From: Streptomyces flaveus
GTDB taxonomy: Bacteria > Actinomycetota > Actinomycetes > Streptomycetales > Streptomycetaceae
Direction of reading: 5' to 3'
Assembly (NCBI RefSeq): GCF_014647675.1
Contig: NZ_BMPQ01000012.1
Span: forward strand, 82,783-146,782
DNA length: 64,000 nucleotides
Part shown: one piece after another, positions 16,614-24,938 of the stretch
Position numbering within the stretch: the stretch's first letter is position 1
Layout: each line of letters starts with the position of its first letter
Made by a program: the position numbers and the translations under genes
The notes under the pieces: model-generated
What the model was told of the DNA's origin: nothing
The model's database searches: none
Seen by the model: only the letters and a program-made list of their open reading frames with translations

Positions 16614-17774
16614 ATGAAGAAGAGTCACCCCATCCGGCGTGTCATGCTCGCAACCGCCGCCACCGTGTCCGGGATCGTGCTGGTTCTGTCGCTGAAGCCG
16701 GCGTCGGACCCGTCATCGTCCGCATCCGCGCAGGGCGGCGGAGCATCGCCACAGGGAGGCGCCCAGCAGTCGGCCGTCCAGGACGGCGCGGTCACCGGAG
16801 ACGCGGCCACGACCGAGTACGGCCCCGTCCAGGTCCGCCTCACCATGGCCGGCGGCAAGATCACCAAGGCCGAGGCCGTACAGCAGCCCAAGGGCGGACG
16901 CAGCGACCAGATCAGCGCCGACGCGATCCCCAAGCTCAACCAGGCGGCCGTCGCCGCGGGCAGCGCCGACATCGACGCGGTCTCCGGCGCCACGTACACC
17001 AGCGCCGGCTACAAGAAGTCCCTCCAGTCCGCCATCGACAAGGCTCCCAAGTCCGGTGGCGGTGGCGGTGGCGGCTCGTCGTCCGGCTCGGCCCAGGCCC
17101 AGACGGTCACCGGAGACGTGGCCACGACCGAGTACGGTCCTGTCCAGGTCCGCGTCACCATGGCCGGCGGCAAGATCACCAAGGCCGAGGCCGTACAGAA
17201 GCCGACCGGTGGGCGCAGCGACCAGATCAGCGCCAACTCCGTGCCCAAGCTCAACCAGGCGGCCGTCGCCGCGGGCAACGCCGACATCGACGCCGTCTCC
17301 GGCGCCACCTACACCAGCGCCGGCTACAAGAAGTCCCTCCAGTCGGCCATCGACAAGGCTCCCAAGTCCGGTGGCGGGTCTGCTGCCGGATCCGGCCAGG
17401 CCGGTGCGGGCAACGGCGGTGGCGGTAGCGATAGTGGTAGCGGGTCCGCAGGCTCCGACAATGCCGGTGGCGGTGGCGGGTCCAGCGACGTGGCAGCCGA
17501 CGCGCGCGTCGTGACCGGCAGCGTGGCCGAGACCGAGTACGGCCCCGTCCAGGTCCGTATCACCTACAACGGCGGCAAGATCACCAAGGCCGAGGCCGTA
17601 CAGAAGCCGAAGGGCGGACGCAGCGACCAGGTCAGCGCCAACTCGATTCCGAAGCTCAACCAGGCGGCCGTCGCCGCGAGCAGTGCCGACATCGATGCCG
17701 TCTCCGGTGCTTCCTACACCAGCGCCGGCTACAAGAAGTCCCTCCAGAACGCCTTGGACCAGGTCGGTGGCTGA
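16614..17774 (+). CDS. Exported protein with three FMN-binding domains
   Basis: The 386-residue protein has an N-terminal signal/anchor (HPIRRVMLATAATVSGIVLVLSL) and three tandem FMN_bind modules (about residues 57-143, 163-249 and 300-386), linked by Gly/Ser-rich stretches. Each contains TEYGPVQVR, GGKITKAEAVQ and the flavinylation motif DIDAVSGATYTS (SGASYTS in the third), where ApbE attaches FMN to a Thr/Ser via a phosphoester bond. The protein could therefore carry three covalent flavins outside the membrane and relay electrons from the upstream ferric-reductase-like protein. The final acceptor is unknown. Confidence 0.9.
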   Translation: MKKSHPIRRVMLATAATVSGIVLVLSLKPASDPSSSASAQGGGASPQGGAQQSAVQDGAVTGDAATTEYGPVQVRLTMAGGKITKAEAVQQPKGGRSDQISADAIPKLNQAAVAAGSADIDAVSGATYTSAGYKKSLQSAIDKAPKSGGGGGGGSSSGSAQAQTVTGDVATTEYGPVQVRVTMAGGKITKAEAVQKPTGGRSDQISANSVPKLNQAAVAAGNADIDAVSGATYTSAGYKKSLQSAIDKAPKSGGGSAAGSGQAGAGNGGGGSDSGSGSAGSDNAGGGGGSSDVAADARVVTGSVAETEYGPVQVRITYNGGKITKAEAVQKPKGGRSDQVSANSIPKLNQAAVAASSADIDAVSGASYTSAGYKKSLQNALDQVGG

Positions 17775-18564
17775 GGTGGCGGATCCCGCGCAGGCGCTCC
17801 CCGCGGTGCGTCACGCGGAGGAGGTGATGGGCACGGTCGTCTCGTTCGACGTGCGCGGCGGCGAAGCGGCGGCCGTGCAGACCGCGTTGGAGGAGGCGAT
17901 CGCCCAACTCCACGTGGTGGACGCGGTGTTCAGCACCTTCAAGGAGAACAGTCAGATCTCCCGGCTCGGCCGGGGCGAGCTGACCGTCGACGACTGCGAC
18001 CCGGAGGTCGCCGAGGTCCTCGAACTGTGCGCCGAGGCCGAGCGGTTGAGCGACGGCTGGTTCAGCACGAAGTACGCGGGTGTCGTCGACCCGACCGGTC
18101 TGGTGAAGGGCTGGTCGGTCGAGCGTGCGGCCCGGCACCTCATGGCAGCCGGGGCGAGCGGCGTCAGCGTGAACGGCGGTGGCGACGTGCAGTTGCTCGG
18201 CACACCGGGGCCCGAGCGGCCCTGGCGGGTCGGTGTCTCGGACCCGCTGCGCCCCGGCTCCCTCGCGGCGGTCGTCTCCGCGGCGGGCGCCGACGAACTG
18301 GCCATCGCCACCTCGGGTTCCGCCGAGCGCGGCGTCCACATCGTGGACCCGGGCACCGGCAAGTCCGCGGTCACCGACCTGGTGGCCGTGACCGTGGTGA
18401 GCCCCCGGCTCACCTGGGCGGACGCCTGGGCGACGGCGGCCTTCGCGATGGGCGCCCGGCACGCCCTCAGCTGGCTGGAGTCCCTACCGGACGTCGAGGC
18501 GCTGCTCATCACGGCGGGCGACGAGGTCCGCTGTACCGGAGGTCTCGGCGCCCGCCTCGGGTGA
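17767..18564 (+). CDS. apbE: FAD:protein FMN transferase (ApbE)
   Basis: The 265-residue protein overlaps the end of the FMN-binding gene. The GTG at 17767 (VAEVADPAQALP) is chosen; GTG 17776 is an alternative. ApbE features are MGTVVSFDV at the N terminus, VFSTFKENSQISRL, the DPTGLVKGWSVERA segment, GVSVNGGGDVQ, and the metal-site region AIATSGSAERGVHIVDPGTG. It lacks an obvious lipoprotein signal, unlike many ApbE proteins, which is noteworthy because its presumed substrate is exported. The expected reaction is transfer of FMN from FAD to the three SGA(T/S) sites of the preceding protein. Confidence 0.9.
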   Translation: MAEVADPAQALPAVRHAEEVMGTVVSFDVRGGEAAAVQTALEEAIAQLHVVDAVFSTFKENSQISRLGRGELTVDDCDPEVAEVLELCAEAERLSDGWFSTKYAGVVDPTGLVKGWSVERAARHLMAAGASGVSVNGGGDVQLLGTPGPERPWRVGVSDPLRPGSLAAVVSAAGADELAIATSGSAERGVHIVDPGTGKSAVTDLVAVTVVSPRLTWADAWATAAFAMGARHALSWLESLPDVEALLITAGDEVRCTGGLGARLG

Positions 18565-18578
18565 GCCCCGACAGGGGC
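18565..18578. terminator. Short hairpin between convergent apbE and argR
   Basis: GCCCC-GACA-GGGGC immediately follows the apbE stop codon and precedes the argR stop on the other strand. It is short but suitably placed to act in both directions. Confidence 0.4.
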
Positions 18579-18585
18579 GTACGCC

Positions 18586-19122
18586 TCAGTGGTTGTTCTG
18601 GGCCAACCGCAACAAGTGATCGGCCAGAGCCTGACCCCCACTGGGGTCACGGCTGATCAGCAGCAGCGTGTCGTCGCCCGCGATCGTGCCGAGGATGTCG
18701 TGCAGTTCGGCCTGGTCGATGGCCGAGGCGAGGAACTGTGCGGCGCCCGGCGGCGTACGCAGGACCACGAGGTTGGCGGACGCCTCCGCGGAGATCAGCA
18801 GCTCCGCGGACAGGCGCCGCATCCGCTCCTCCTTCGCCGACTCGCCCAGCGGTGCGCGCGGGGTGCGGAAGCCGCCCTCGCTCGGTACCGCGTAGATGAG
18901 GTCGCCGTCGTTGTTGCGGATCTTCACCGCGTTCAGCTCGTCCAGGTCCCGGGAGAGCGTCGCCTGTGTGACGGTCAGCCCGTCGTCGGCGAGGAGCTTC
19001 GCCAACTGGCTCTGGGAGCGCACCGGTTGCCGGTTGAGGATGTCCACGATCCGGCGGTGGCGTGCGGTGCGGGTCTGCGGCACGGCAGGCCCGGCGTGCT
19101 CGTGATCCTGCGCCTGACTCAT
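18586..19122 (-). CDS. argR: Arginine repressor
   Basis: A 178-residue ArgR/AhrC-family protein. The winged-HTH region reads RHRRIVDILNRQPVRSQSQLAKLLADDGLTVTQATLSRDLDEL, and the C-terminal arginine-binding hexamerisation domain contains LVVLRTPPGAAQFLASAIDQAELHDILGTIAGDDT. With arginine it binds ARG boxes, of which candidates lie before argG (10282-10306) and argC (23468-23485). It is the last gene of argCJBDR, 10 bp after argD, so it is probably autoregulated with the operon. Confidence 0.95.
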   Translation of the reverse strand: MSQAQDHEHAGPAVPQTRTARHRRIVDILNRQPVRSQSQLAKLLADDGLTVTQATLSRDLDELNAVKIRNNDGDLIYAVPSEGGFRTPRAPLGESAKEERMRRLSAELLISAEASANLVVLRTPPGAAQFLASAIDQAELHDILGTIAGDDTLLLISRDPSGGQALADHLLRLAQNNH

Positions 19123-19132
19123 CGTCGTCGTC

Positions 19133-20332
19133 TCATTCTTTGGCTCGTCCGTCCCCGTTGGCTACCGCGTCCAGGACACCGGGAAGGGCCTGGAGCAGCG
19201 CGTCCACTTCGTCGTCGCCGAGGTTCAGCGGCGGCATCAGCCGTACGACATCGGGGGCGGGCGCGTTCACCAGTAGGCCGGCGTCCTGAGCCGCCTGCTG
19301 CACCTGGGGCGCGAGCGGCTCGGTGAGCACGATACCCAGGAGCAGGCCCGAGCCACGGACATAGTCGATCATTGGGTGGCCCAGTGCCTCCACCCCGCCG
19401 CGCAGCTTCTCGCTCGTCCGCTTCACGTTCTCCAGCAGACCCTCGGCCTCGATGGTGTCGAGGACGGCGAGCCCGGCGGCGCAGGCGACCGGGTTCCCGC
19501 CGAAGGTCGTGCCGTGGTGCCCGGGCTTCAGCAGCTGGGCGGCGCGGCCGAAGGCGACGGTCGCGCCGAGGGGCAGTCCGCCGCCGAGGCCCTTGGCGAG
19601 GGTGACGATGTCCGGCAGGACACCCTCGTGGGCCTGGTACTCGAACCAGTGCCCGGTACGCCCGACGCCCGTCTGCACCTCGTCGAGGACGAGGAGGGTG
19701 CCGGTGGCGGCGGTGATGGCGCGGACCGCCTTGAGATAGCCGGCGGGCGGTACGACCACGCCGTTCTCGCCCTGCACCGGCTCGACGATCACGAGTGCCG
19801 TGTCTTCGGTGACCGCGGCGGCCAGCGCCTTCGCGTCGCCGTACGGGACATGCGTGACGTCACCCGGCAGCGGCAGGAACGGCTCCTGCTTGCCCGGCTG
19901 CCCGGTGAGCGCGAGCGCGCCCATGGTCCGGCCGTGGAAGCCGCCCTGCGTGGCGACCATGTGTGAACGCCCGGTCAGCCGCCCGATCTTGAAGGCACCC
20001 TCGTTGGCCTCGGCCCCCGAGTTGCAGAAGTACACGCGCCCGTCACGCCCGAAGAGCTGGAGCAACCGTTCGGCGAGCGCGACGGGCGGCTCGGCGACGA
20101 AGAGGTTGGAGACATGGCCGAGGGAGGCGATCTGCTTGCTGACGGCCTCGACGATCGCGGGATGGGCGTGGCCGAGCGCGTTCACCGCGATCCCGCCGAC
20201 GAAGTCGAGGTACTCCTTGCCGTCGGCGTCCCAGAGCTTCGTGCCCTCGCCGCGGACGAGGGGCAGCCGTGGGGTGCCGTAGTTGTCCATGAGCGCGCCC
20301 TGCCAGCGCGTGGTCAGCTCCTGGTTGGTCAT
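19133..20332 (-). CDS. argD: Acetylornithine aminotransferase
   Basis: A 399-residue class-III aminotransferase. The PLP lysine is in DIVTLAKGLGGGLPLGA, the cofactor Asp in LLVLDEVQTGVGRTG, and the substrate/phosphate region in FCNSGAEANEGAFKIGR. It converts N-acetylglutamate semialdehyde to N-acetylornithine. It overlaps argB by ATGA (20329-20332), so the genes are translationally coupled. Confidence 0.95.
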   Translation of the reverse strand: MTNQELTTRWQGALMDNYGTPRLPLVRGEGTKLWDADGKEYLDFVGGIAVNALGHAHPAIVEAVSKQIASLGHVSNLFVAEPPVALAERLLQLFGRDGRVYFCNSGAEANEGAFKIGRLTGRSHMVATQGGFHGRTMGALALTGQPGKQEPFLPLPGDVTHVPYGDAKALAAAVTEDTALVIVEPVQGENGVVVPPAGYLKAVRAITAATGTLLVLDEVQTGVGRTGHWFEYQAHEGVLPDIVTLAKGLGGGLPLGATVAFGRAAQLLKPGHHGTTFGGNPVACAAGLAVLDTIEAEGLLENVKRTSEKLRGGVEALGHPMIDYVRGSGLLLGIVLTEPLAPQVQQAAQDAGLLVNAPAPDVVRLMPPLNLGDDEVDALLQALPGVLDAVANGDGRAKE

Positions 20333-21258
20333 GACTCCCCCACTGCGTCGTTCGCTACGTCGTTCTCTGCGTCCGGCACGACCATCGTGCCGATGCCCTC
20401 GTCGGTGAAGATCTCCAGCAGGATCGAGTGCTGGACGCGCCCGTCGATCACACGGGCGGTGTTCACACCGTTGCGCACGGCGTGCAGACAGCCCTCCATC
20501 TTCGGCACCATGCCGCTGGCCAGCTCGGGCAGCAGCTTCTCCAGCTGCTTCGCGGTGAGGCGGCTGATCACCTCGTCGGAGTTCGGCCAGTCCTCGTAGA
20601 GTCCCTCGACGTCCGTGAGGACCATGAGGGTTTCGGCGCCAAGTGCCGCAGCGAGTGCCGCAGCCGCCGTATCAGCATTGACGTTGTAGACATGTCCGTC
20701 GTCCTGGGAACGGGCGATCGAGGAGATGACCGGGATCCGGCCGTCCTCGAGCAGTGCCTCGATCGCACCTGTGTCGATTGCGGTGATCTCGCCGACCCGC
20801 CCGATGTCGACCAACTCGCCGTCGATCTCGGGCCGGTGCTGGGTGGCGGTGATGGTGTGCGCGTCCTCGCCGGTGAGCCCTATGGCGAGCGGTCCGTGCT
20901 GGTTGAGCAGCCCGACGATCTCGCGCTGGACCTGTCCGGCCAGGACCATGCGTACGACGTCCATGGCCTCCGGGGTGGTGACTCTGAGCCCCGCCTTGAA
21001 CTCGCTCTCCAGCCCGTGCAGATCGAGCTGCGCGTTGATCTGCGGGCCGCCGCCGTGCACGACGACGGGCTTGAGGCCGGCTTGCCGCAGGAAGACGACG
21101 TCCTGCGCGAAGGCGGCCTTCAGCTCCTCGTTCACCATGGCGTTGCCGCCGAACTTGATGACGACCGTCTTGCCGTTGTGCCGGGTGAGCCAGGGCAGCG
21201 CCTCGATGAGGATCTGCGCCTTGGGCAGTGCGGTGTGCTTCCGCGTCGCATTGCTCAT
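20329..21258 (-). CDS. argB: Acetylglutamate kinase
   Basis: The 309-residue protein begins MSNATRKHTALPKAQ; a longer frame exists, but this ATG overlaps the argJ stop by ATGA (21255-21258) and gives the usual length. Motifs are VVIKFGGNAM (phosphate loop), VVVHGGGPQINAQL (substrate Gly-rich loop) and VYNVNADTAAAALAAALGAE. It phosphorylates N-acetylglutamate and is the usual site of arginine feedback inhibition. Confidence 0.95.
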   Translation of the reverse strand: MSNATRKHTALPKAQILIEALPWLTRHNGKTVVIKFGGNAMVNEELKAAFAQDVVFLRQAGLKPVVVHGGGPQINAQLDLHGLESEFKAGLRVTTPEAMDVVRMVLAGQVQREIVGLLNQHGPLAIGLTGEDAHTITATQHRPEIDGELVDIGRVGEITAIDTGAIEALLEDGRIPVISSIARSQDDGHVYNVNADTAAAALAAALGAETLMVLTDVEGLYEDWPNSDEVISRLTAKQLEKLLPELASGMVPKMEGCLHAVRNGVNTARVIDGRVQHSILLEIFTDEGIGTMVVPDAENDVANDAVGES

Positions 21259-22406
21259 GACGAGTATGCGCTGTTCTCGTGGACGTAGTCCGCGGTGAGG
21301 TCGTTGGTCCAGATCGTGGCGGTCTCGTCGCCGGCTGCGAGGTCGGCGACGATGTGGACCTCGCGGTAGCGCATGTCGACCTTGCCGCGGTCCTCGCCGA
21401 CGCCGCCGTTCTTGCAGACCCATACGCCGTTGATGGCGACGTTCAACTGGTCGGGCTCGAAGGCCGCTTGGGTCGTACCGATGGCGGACAGGACGCGGCC
21501 CCAGTTGGGGTCCTCGCCATGGATCGCGCACTTGAGGAGGTTGTTGCGGGCGATGGAGCGGCCCACCTCGACGGCGTCGTCCTCGCTCGCCGCGTTGATC
21601 ACCTCGACCTTGATGTCCTTGCTGGCGCCCTCGGCGTCCCGGATGAGCTGCTGCCCGAGGTCGTCACAGACCGCGCGTACAGCCTCGGCGAACTCTGCGT
21701 ATTCCGGGGTGACTTGGGAGGCGCCGGAGGCGAGCAGCAGGACGGTGTCGTTGGTGGACATGCAGCCGTCGGAGTCGACGCGGTCGAAGGTGACCTTCGT
21801 GGCCGCCCGCAGGGCCTTGTCCAGTACGTCGCTCTCGACGTCGGCGTCCGTGGTGAGGACGACGAGCATGGTGGCGAGGCCGGGGGCGAGCATGCCCGCG
21901 CCCTTGGCCATGCCGCCGACGGTCCAGCCGTCCTTCGTCACGACGGACGTCTTGTGGACGCTGTCGGTGGTCTTGATGGCGATGGCGGCCTTCTCGCCGC
22001 CGTGCTCGGTGAGTTGGGCGGCGGCCAGCTCAACTCCCGGCAGCAACTTGTCCATCGGGAGCAGCAGACCGATGAGGCCGGTCGAAGCGACGGCGACCTC
22101 CCCGGCGTTGTGCCCCAGAACCTCGGCGACCTTCTCGGCGGTGGCGTGTGTGTCCTGGAAGCCCTTGGGTCCCGTACAGGCGTTGGCGCCACCGGAGTTG
22201 AGGATCACGGCGGAGACGAGGCCGCCCTTGAGTACCTGCTCGGACCACAGCACCGGTGCGGCCTTCACACGGTTGGAGGTGAAGACGCCCGCGGCGGCCA
22301 GACGGGGCCCGTTGTTGACCACGAGGGCCAGGTCCGGGTTGCCGTTCTCTTTGATGCCTGCTGCGATGCCGGAGGCGGTGAAGCCCTTGGCAGCGGTGAC
22401 GCTCAC
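21255..22406 (-). CDS. argJ: Glutamate N-acetyltransferase (bifunctional ArgJ)
   Basis: The 383-residue protein begins VSVTAAKGFTASGIAAG. Its GTG overlaps the argC stop by GTGA (22403-22406). The autoproteolysis region is AKGAGMLAPGLATMLVV; cleavage before the Thr makes that Thr the nucleophile of the beta chain. It transfers acetyl from N-acetylornithine to glutamate. Whether this enzyme also uses acetyl-CoA (fully bifunctional) cannot be told from sequence alone. Confidence 0.95.
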   Translation of the reverse strand: MSVTAAKGFTASGIAAGIKENGNPDLALVVNNGPRLAAAGVFTSNRVKAAPVLWSEQVLKGGLVSAVILNSGGANACTGPKGFQDTHATAEKVAEVLGHNAGEVAVASTGLIGLLLPMDKLLPGVELAAAQLTEHGGEKAAIAIKTTDSVHKTSVVTKDGWTVGGMAKGAGMLAPGLATMLVVLTTDADVESDVLDKALRAATKVTFDRVDSDGCMSTNDTVLLLASGASQVTPEYAEFAEAVRAVCDDLGQQLIRDAEGASKDIKVEVINAASEDDAVEVGRSIARNNLLKCAIHGEDPNWGRVLSAIGTTQAAFEPDQLNVAINGVWVCKNGGVGEDRGKVDMRYREVHIVADLAAGDETATIWTNDLTADYVHENSAYSS

Positions 22407-23431
22407 GGTGCGACTCCGATCGTGGAAAGACCGAGCTCCTCGGGCAGCCCGAGGGCGATGTTCATGCTCTGCACCGCGCCGCCCGCGGTGCCTTTGGTGA
22501 GGTTGTCGATGGCGCTGATCGCGATGATGCGGTGCGCGGCGGCGTCGTACGCGACCTGGATCTGAACGGCGTTGGAACCGTAGACGGACGCGGTCGCCGG
22601 CCACTGCCCTTCCGGCAGCAGATGTACGAAGGGCTCGTCGCCGTACGCCTTCTCGTACGCGGCGCGCACGGACTCGGCGGTGACGCCGCGGCGGGCCTTG
22701 GCGGTGCACGTGGCGAGGATGCCGCGCGGCATCGGGGCGAGGGTCGGTGTGAAGGAGACGGTGACGGGCTCGCCTGCCGCCGCGCCGAGGTTCTGGATCA
22801 TCTCGGGGGTGTGCCGGTGGACACCGCCGACGCCGTACGGCGACATGGAGCCCATGACTTCGCTGCCCAGCAGATGCGGCTTGGGCGACTTGCCCGCGCC
22901 TGAGGTCCCGGAGGCGGCGACGATCACGGCCTCGGGTTCGGCGAGCCCGGCCGCGTACGCGGGAACGAGCGCGAGCGAGGCGGCGGTCGGGTAGCAGCCG
23001 GGTACCGCGATGCGCTTGGACCCCTCCAGCGCGGCGCGGCCACCCGGCAGTTCGGGGAGCCCGTAGGGCCAGGTACCGGCATGCTCCGAGCCGTAGAACT
23101 TCTCCCAGTCGCCCGCGTCCTTCAGCCGGAAGTCGGCGCCCATGTCCACGACGAGGACGTCCGGACCGAGCTGCTCGGCAACAGCGGCGGACTGCCCGTG
23201 AGGCAGGGCGAGGAAAACGACATCGTGCCCGCCGAGGACGTCGGGGCTGGTCTCCTGGAGCACACGATCGGCGAGCGGCAGCAGATGCGGCTGCAGCGCA
23301 CCCAGCCGCTGCCCCGCGTTGGAGTTGCCGGTCAGAGCACCGATCTCGACCTCGGGGTGTACCAGGAGCAGCCGCAGCAGTTCCCCGCCCGCGTACCCAC
23401 TCGCTCCGGCCACCGCCGCACGTACCGCCAT
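22403..23431 (-). CDS. argC: N-acetyl-gamma-glutamyl-phosphate reductase
   Basis: The 342-residue protein has the N-terminal NADP-binding fold AGASGYAGGELLRLL, the catalytic Cys in VPGCYPTAASLALVP and the His-containing region PYGVGGVHRHTPEM. It is the first gene of argC-J-B-D-R, and all junctions downstream overlap or are under 15 bp. An ARG box lies 37 bp upstream of the start. The start has AGGAGG close by. Confidence 0.96.
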   Translation of the reverse strand: MAVRAAVAGASGYAGGELLRLLLVHPEVEIGALTGNSNAGQRLGALQPHLLPLADRVLQETSPDVLGGHDVVFLALPHGQSAAVAEQLGPDVLVVDMGADFRLKDAGDWEKFYGSEHAGTWPYGLPELPGGRAALEGSKRIAVPGCYPTAASLALVPAYAAGLAEPEAVIVAASGTSGAGKSPKPHLLGSEVMGSMSPYGVGGVHRHTPEMIQNLGAAAGEPVTVSFTPTLAPMPRGILATCTAKARRGVTAESVRAAYEKAYGDEPFVHLLPEGQWPATASVYGSNAVQIQVAYDAAAHRIIAISAIDNLTKGTAGGAVQSMNIALGLPEELGLSTIGVAP

Positions 23432-23467
23432 GGAACCCTCCTCCTCGATGGCATGACTATACGTTTC

Positions 23468-23485
23468 GCTGCACGTTTATGCAAT
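23468..23485. promoter_or_regulatory. ARG box upstream of argC
   Basis: Read on the minus strand the site is ATTGCATAAACGTGCAGC, close to the ArgR consensus of two TGCAT-type half-sites around an AT-rich centre. A weaker GCAT element lies at 23451. It is about 40 bp before the argC start. Confidence 0.75.
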
Positions 23486-23583
23486 CCAGGGTATGGACCA
23501 TCGAACGGGTATAGCTTTGGACCTGTCAGTCGGACCATGGCCGCAGCAGGGTGAGGGGACGCCGAACTTCGCGGAGGTCCCCT

Positions 23584-24189
23584 TTGAGTATCGCGTTCTT
23601 GCTGACCACCCTGGTTGTGGTGGTCACCCCGGGCACGGGAGTGGTGTACACCCTCGCCGCCGGGCTGTCCCATGGCCGCCGGGCGAGCGTGGTCGCCGCG
23701 CTCGGCTGCACCCTCGGCATCGTGCCGCACCTGGCAGCGACGATCACCGGCCTCGCCGCACTGCTGCACACCAGCGCGGTCGCCTACGAGACGGTGAAGT
23801 ACCTCGGTGTCGGCTATCTGCTGTTCATGGCATGGGCGATGCTGCGGGACAAGGAGGCGTTGGCAGTCGCGCAGGAAGCCGAGCCTCGGCCGGTGGTCCG
23901 GGTGATCGCCTCCGGTGTGCTGGTCAATCTGCTCAACCCGAAGCTCACGATGTTCTTCGTCGCGTTCCTGCCGCAGTTCGTGCCCGCCGGCGCATCCGGC
24001 TCTCTTGGCGCGATGCTCCGGCTCAGTGCTGTCTTCATGGGGCTCACCTTCGTCGTCTTCGTCGCGTACGGGATGTGCGCCGCCGCCGTACGCAGCCGCG
24101 TACTGGCCCGGCCGCGGGTGATGACCGGCATCCGTCAGGTGTTCGCAGCCTGCTTCGTGGCCCTGAGCGCGCGGCTGGCGGTGGCGTGA
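23584..24189 (+). CDS. LysE/RhtB-family amino-acid exporter
   Basis: The 201-residue membrane protein begins at a TTG (LSIAFLLTTLVVVVTPGTGVVYTL) behind GGAGGTCCCC; a GTG at 23551 would add 11 charged residues and is less likely. The VVTPGTG motif near the N terminus, GVLVNLLNPKLTMFFVAFLPQF in the middle and six membrane segments are characteristic of RhtB/LysE exporters of amino acids and analogues. Its stop overlaps the next gene (B3/4 domain), so the two are translationally linked. Confidence 0.88.
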   Translation: MSIAFLLTTLVVVVTPGTGVVYTLAAGLSHGRRASVVAALGCTLGIVPHLAATITGLAALLHTSAVAYETVKYLGVGYLLFMAWAMLRDKEALAVAQEAEPRPVVRVIASGVLVNLLNPKLTMFFVAFLPQFVPAGASGSLGAMLRLSAVFMGLTFVVFVAYGMCAAAVRSRVLARPRVMTGIRQVFAACFVALSARLAVA

Positions 24190-24191
24190 CC

Positions 24192-24896
24192 ATGCACTTT
24201 CGGCATGCGGATGCCATCTGGTCCGACTACCCCGAGCTCACCGCTGGAGCTCTGTACGCCACCGGAGTCGGTGCCGGCGTCGACGTCGGCCCGCGCGCCG
24301 CGGCATACACCGCCCGCGCTGCGGCCCGGCTGACCGGCGCCACTGAGAGCGCCTTCCCCGAAGTACTGGCCTGGAGGCGGGCCTTTTCCCGCATGGGGCT
24401 CAAGCCCACTCAGTACCGGTGCGCTGCGGAGTCGCTGCTGCGGCGGTTGCGGAAGGAGGGGACACTGCCGCGCGTCCATCCGGTGGTCGACCTGTGCAAC
24501 GCGATCTCGGTCGCCTACGCGGTCCCGGTCGCGGTCCTCGACGCCGACCGCATCGCCGGCCCCTTGCTCGAGGTGCGCCACGCCCGCGGTGACGAGCGCT
24601 ACACGACCTTCGGCGGCGCCACCGAGCACCCGGCACCCGGTGAGGTGATCTTCGCCGACTCCGCCGGACGGGCCCATGCCCGTCGCTGGACCAACCGGCA
24701 AAGCGGCCATTCCGCGGTTGGTGAGCACACCAGCACGTTCTTCGTAGTGGCGGAGGCCATGCACGACGACGGCGCGCAGGCCGTGCCGGAGCTGCTGAAG
24801 ACAGTCGCCGAAGAGTTGGCCGCGCACTGGCCTTCGGCCGACCCCACGGCCGCCGTCCTCACCTCATCCTCACGGGAGTTCGTCTTTGGCTGTTGA
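24192..24896 (+). CDS. Stand-alone B3/B4 domain protein
   Basis: The 234-residue protein starts MHFRHADAIWSDYPELTAGALYA; a GTG at 24186, overlapping the exporter stop by GTGA, is an equally good start. The core motifs RRLRKEGTLPRVHPVVDLCNAISVAYAVPVAVLDAD and FADSAGRAHARRWTNRQSGHS match the B3/4 domain that edits mischarged tRNA in the beta subunit of PheRS. As a free protein it may hydrolyse misacylated aminoacyl-tRNA or a related ester, but this has not been shown for this lineage. Next to an amino-acid exporter it suggests protection against a toxic amino acid. Confidence 0.82.
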   Translation: MHFRHADAIWSDYPELTAGALYATGVGAGVDVGPRAAAYTARAAARLTGATESAFPEVLAWRRAFSRMGLKPTQYRCAAESLLRRLRKEGTLPRVHPVVDLCNAISVAYAVPVAVLDADRIAGPLLEVRHARGDERYTTFGGATEHPAPGEVIFADSAGRAHARRWTNRQSGHSAVGEHTSTFFVVAEAMHDDGAQAVPELLKTVAEELAAHWPSADPTAAVLTSSSREFVFGC

Positions 24897-24938
24897 TCTG
24901 GCTGCTGAGAATCTCCCCGGCGGCGAGCAGGAGCCGAA

